Shown: piece after piece, positions 6,601 to 7,785 of the stretch | Layout of the letters: every line of letters starts with the position of its first letter | Numbering within the stretch: the stretch's first letter is position 1 | Assembly: GCA_015661035.1 (NCBI GenBank) | Contig: JACVJA010000059.1 | Coordinates: forward strand, 1-7,785 | Length of the DNA: 7,785 bases | Direction: 5' to 3' | Source of the DNA: Candidatus Calidifonticultor daggyaiensis | Lineage (GTDB): Bacteria; Actinomycetota; Humimicrobiia; Humimicrobiales; Humimicrobiaceae | Made by a program: the position numbers and the translations under genes | Notes under the pieces: model-generated | Seen by the model: only the letters and a program-made list of their open reading frames with translations | Database searches by the model: none | What the model was told of the DNA's origin: nothing

Positions 6601-7187
6601 CTGCAAATAAAGACATTAATATTTTAGTTTTGGATACTGAAGTGTATTCAAATACAGGTGGGCAATCATCAAAAGCTACTCCTAAAGGTTCAGTTGCAAA
6701 ATTTGCGTCTGCAGGTAAAAGGGTTAAGAAAAAAGACTTAGGTTTAATTGCTATGACATATGGTTATGTTTATGTTGCACAAATTGCTATGGGTGCAAAT
6801 ATGAATCATACATTAAAGGCTATTAAAGAAGCTGAAGCATATAATGGGCCATCTTTAATAATTGCTTACTCGCCTTGTATTAATCATGGAATAAAAGCTG
6901 GTATGCAGCATTCACAATTAAGGGAAAAACAAGCAGTTGAATCAGGTTACTGGCATTTATATAGATATAATCCTGAACTAAAAAGATTGGGCCAGAATCC
7001 ATTTAAGCTGGATTCAAAAGAACCAAAAGAATCATTTAGAGAATTTTTAATGGGTGAAGTTAGATATTCTTCTTTAATGCAAACATTTCCCGATATAGCA
7101 GAAAAGCTATTTACTGAAGCTGAAGAAGAATCAAAAGAAAAGTATAAAATTTATAAAAGCTTAGATGAAGGAAAGATTATACTATAA
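3645..7187 (+). CDS. nifJ: Pyruvate:ferredoxin (flavodoxin) oxidoreductase, single-chain
   Basis: This cytoplasmic enzyme converts pyruvate and CoA to acetyl-CoA and CO2, passing electrons to ferredoxin or flavodoxin, and is the anaerobe's counterpart of pyruvate dehydrogenase. The 1180-residue chain has every domain in order. Domain I carries the pyruvate-pocket motif PITP (31-34, Thr33), the TPP-activating Glu66 and Arg116 (HVSART). Transketolase-like domain II follows (about 265-410), then the gamma-type domain III (about 420-630; GFGSDGTVGANK). The ferredoxin domain holds two 4Fe-4S sites: Cys692, 695, 698, 702 and Cys748, 751, 754, 758. The TPP domain has Cys814, 817, 842 and 1078 for the proximal cluster, with GDGWAYDIG (969-977) and NTGGQ (1003-1007) for TPP-Mg. 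It ends at IIL, without the extra C-terminal segment of the 1232-residue Desulfovibrio africanus enzyme. The ATG at 3645 has a strong Shine-Dalgarno. The role in pyruvate oxidation is near certain; preference for another 2-oxoacid is unlikely given the pocket residues. Confidence 0.97.
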   Translation: MNKNQKMQSMDGNGAAAYVAYAFTDIAAIYPITPSSTMGEYTDEWSAYCKKNMFGQPVMVVELQSEGGAAGAIHGSLSAGALSTSFTASQGLLLMIPNMYKIAGELLPGVLHVSARTVATHALSIFGDHSDVMACRQTGWALLCSGSVQEIMDLAGIAHLSAIKSSIPFLHFFDGFRTSSEIQKIHVIDYEDFKKLVDFDSIKRFRDKSLNPEHPFIKGTAQNPDIFFQARESQNKFYDAVPNIVQDYMEKISKLTGRQYNLFDYYGAPDAENIIVAMGSVIETIEEVIDYEIKKGKKVGLIKVRLYRPFSTEHFLKVLPKSVKRIAVLDRTKEPGSIGEPLFEDVKALFYNEDKKPLIIGGRYGLSSKDTTPSQIKAVYDNLEEDMPKDRFTIGIKDDVTHYSLEIKETIDTVPEGTISCKFWGFGSDGTVGANKNSIKIIGDNTDLYVQGYFEYDSKKSGGVTISHLRFGKKPIKSTYLVYNADFIACHNQAYVHQFDLLKGLKDNGTFLLNCEWSEEELEEKLPADMKKYLAEHNINFYIIDATKIAQDIGLGGRINVIMQSAFFKLANVIPLQDAVNYMKKAVEKTYGKKGKDIVDMNNLAIDKGIEALIKVKIPDSWIYAKEIKDVNEAQEPDVIKNILRVVNRHEGDSIPVSAFIGRENGFFESGTTAYEKRGIAINIPEWQKENCIQCNQCAYVCPHAVIRPFLLDQEEALKAPKEFEMLDAKGKGLEGLKFRIQISYLDCTGCGNCADICPAKEKALIMKPFSTQEKQKELWNFALTIKPKENLVSDDTIKGSQFKQPLFEFSGACGGCGETPYVKLLTQLFGDRMMIANATGCSSIWGGTAPSIPYTKNSQGKGPAWANSLFEDNAEYGFGMVLGVTQLRDRIENLMLELISLDIDQKIKNVLNEWIENKLNAEGSKEASKKVLDVLSVKQNNPKAEDLRNEILLLKDYLIKKSIWSFGGDGWAYDIGYGGLDHVLAANKDINILVLDTEVYSNTGGQSSKATPKGSVAKFASAGKRVKKKDLGLIAMTYGYVYVAQIAMGANMNHTLKAIKEAEAYNGPSLIIAYSPCINHGIKAGMQHSQLREKQAVESGYWHLYRYNPELKRLGQNPFKLDSKEPKESFREFLMGEVRYSSLMQTFPDIAEKLFTEAEEESKEKYKIYKSLDEGKIIL

Positions 7188-7216
7188 GTTTTGTTCGTAC
7201 TATAAGCTTTGTTTAT
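7181..7216 (+). repeat. 18-nt tandem duplication spanning the nifJ stop codon
   Basis: ACTATAAGTTTTGTTCGT at 7181-7198 is followed at once by ACTATAAGCTTTGTTTAT at 7199-7216, with 15 of 18 bases identical. Each copy contains the codons CTA TAA. Because the period is a multiple of three, the second TAA (7203-7205) stays in the nifJ frame and forms a backup stop six codons after the first. Local slippage or duplication is the simplest origin. Confidence 0.7.
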
Positions 7217-7220
7217 TCTT

Positions 7221-7239
7221 TATTATTTATAAAATAATA
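7221..7239 (+). terminator. Weak A/T-only hairpin after nifJ
   Basis: TATTATTT (7221-7228) can pair with AAATAATA (7232-7239) around a 3-nt loop, 34 nt after the nifJ stop codon. There are no G-C pairs and no U tract directly after it. It is the only stem noticed between nifJ and lysC, but it would be a poor intrinsic terminator. Confidence 0.2.
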
Positions 7240-7321
7240 TATTAATTGTAAGAAATATTATAATTAAATATTAAGGTATTGTAGTCAATTAATTAGAATA
7301 AAAGTAACAGAAAGTTTTTTT

Positions 7322-7331
7322 AGGAGAGGGG
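7322..7331 (+). promoter_or_regulatory. Ribosome binding site that decides the TTG start of lysC
   Basis: AGGAGAGGGG ends 7 nt before TTG 7339-7341. This purine-rich site supports the TTG as the initiator. The next in-frame ATG (7360) falls inside the first beta strand, just before KFGGTS, and would remove conserved N-terminal residues. Confidence 0.75.
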
Positions 7332-7338
7332 TTATTGC

Positions 7339-7785
7339 TTGGCAAAAAATATAATAGTAATGAAATTTGGGGGCACCTCTGTTGGTGATACTGACAAGAT
7401 AAAAAATGTTGCAGCAAAAATTGTTAAAGCAAAAGAAAGCGGCAATGATATTGTGGTTGTTGTGTCAGCTATGGGTCATACTACAGATGAGTTAATAGAG
7501 CTCTCTAGAAAAATCACTAAAAATCCTGATAAAAGAGAAATGGACATGCTTCTTTCAACAGGCGAGCAAGTCTCCATTTCTCTTGTTTCAATGGCAATTA
7601 AAGAAAAGGGGTATAATTGTATATCGTTAACTGGAGGCCAAGCAGGAATTTTAACAGACAATGTTTTTACAAATGCAAAAATTTTAAATATTAATATATC
7701 AAGAATATTAAAAGAATTTAAAAACGGTAATATTGTAATAGTTGCAGGTTTTCAGGGAGTTACAGAAAACGGCGAGATTTCAACT
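7339..7785 (+). CDS. lysC: Aspartate kinase, N-terminal part (cut by window end)
   Basis: Aspartokinase phosphorylates L-aspartate with ATP, the first step towards lysine, diaminopimelate, methionine and threonine. The 149 codons present cover the start of the amino-acid kinase domain. They include the signature KFGGTS at 9-14, VSAMG (42-46), TTDEL (48-52), the substrate-binding REMDMLLSTGEQVS segment (66-79) and GFQG (137-140). The phrasing resembles the roughly 400-residue LysC group, in which C-terminal ACT domains give feedback control by lysine or threonine. Those domains lie beyond the window, so the effector cannot be read. The start is TTG at 7339, chosen for its AGGAGAGGGG site and because it yields the usual MAKNIIVMKFGG opening. 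The 151-nt leader after nifJ is too short and lacks the motifs for a lysine riboswitch. A TATAAT at 7259-7264 is a possible -10 without a good -35. Confidence 0.95.
   Translation, partial: MAKNIIVMKFGGTSVGDTDKIKNVAAKIVKAKESGNDIVVVVSAMGHTTDELIELSRKITKNPDKREMDMLLSTGEQVSISLVSMAIKEKGYNCISLTGGQAGILTDNVFTNAKILNINISRILKEFKNGNIVIVAGFQGVTENGEIST

Noticed and set aside
7188..7338. Lysine riboswitch or T-box ahead of lysC
   Set aside because: The 151-nt leader is nearly all A/T, lacks the conserved G-rich core motifs of both classes and is too short for a lysine riboswitch with an expression platform.

Overview
This is a strongly AT-rich window holding a chromosomal housekeeping locus, all on the + strand: SRP RNA, dnaX, ybaB, recR, nifJ (pyruvate:ferredoxin oxidoreductase) and the start of lysC. 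The SRP RNA is the large form with an Alu-type domain, as in Bacillus and Clostridia. The order SRP RNA-dnaX-ybaB-recR matches the B. subtilis scr-dnaX-yaaK-recR cluster. With an oxygen-sensitive PFOR next door, the source is most simply a low-GC anaerobic bacterium of Firmicutes type or a deep lineage that also keeps a large SRP RNA. The sequence alone does not allow a genus or phylum call.

Layout. Positions 1-146 are AT-rich and non-coding, with a consensus TATAAT just ahead of the SRP RNA (about 147-413). A 78-nt spacer with a short direct repeat leads to dnaX (492-2384), the clamp-loader tau subunit. The nucleoid-associated protein gene ybaB (2469-2780) follows 84 nt later. A 167-nt AT-only gap containing a tandem repeat separates it from recR (2948-3547). 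After 97 nt comes nifJ (3645-7187), a complete single-chain PFOR with all expected cofactor ligands. A 151-nt gap then leads to lysC (TTG start at 7339), an aspartokinase cut by the window edge.

The first block serves protein targeting (SRP RNA), replication (DnaX) and recombinational repair (YbaB, RecR). PFOR and aspartokinase belong to central and amino-acid metabolism and look like neighbours rather than functional partners of that block.

No new defence, mobile or biosynthetic system is visible. The most interesting point is an A9G run in dnaX, in the same phase as the classical A AAA AAG slippery heptamer. The -1 frame stops two codons after it, so a short gamma-like product may be made. 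Smaller observations are the lack of a Shine-Dalgarno before dnaX and recR, an in-frame 18-nt duplication over the nifJ stop codon, and a 7-1-7 palindrome ahead of nifJ.
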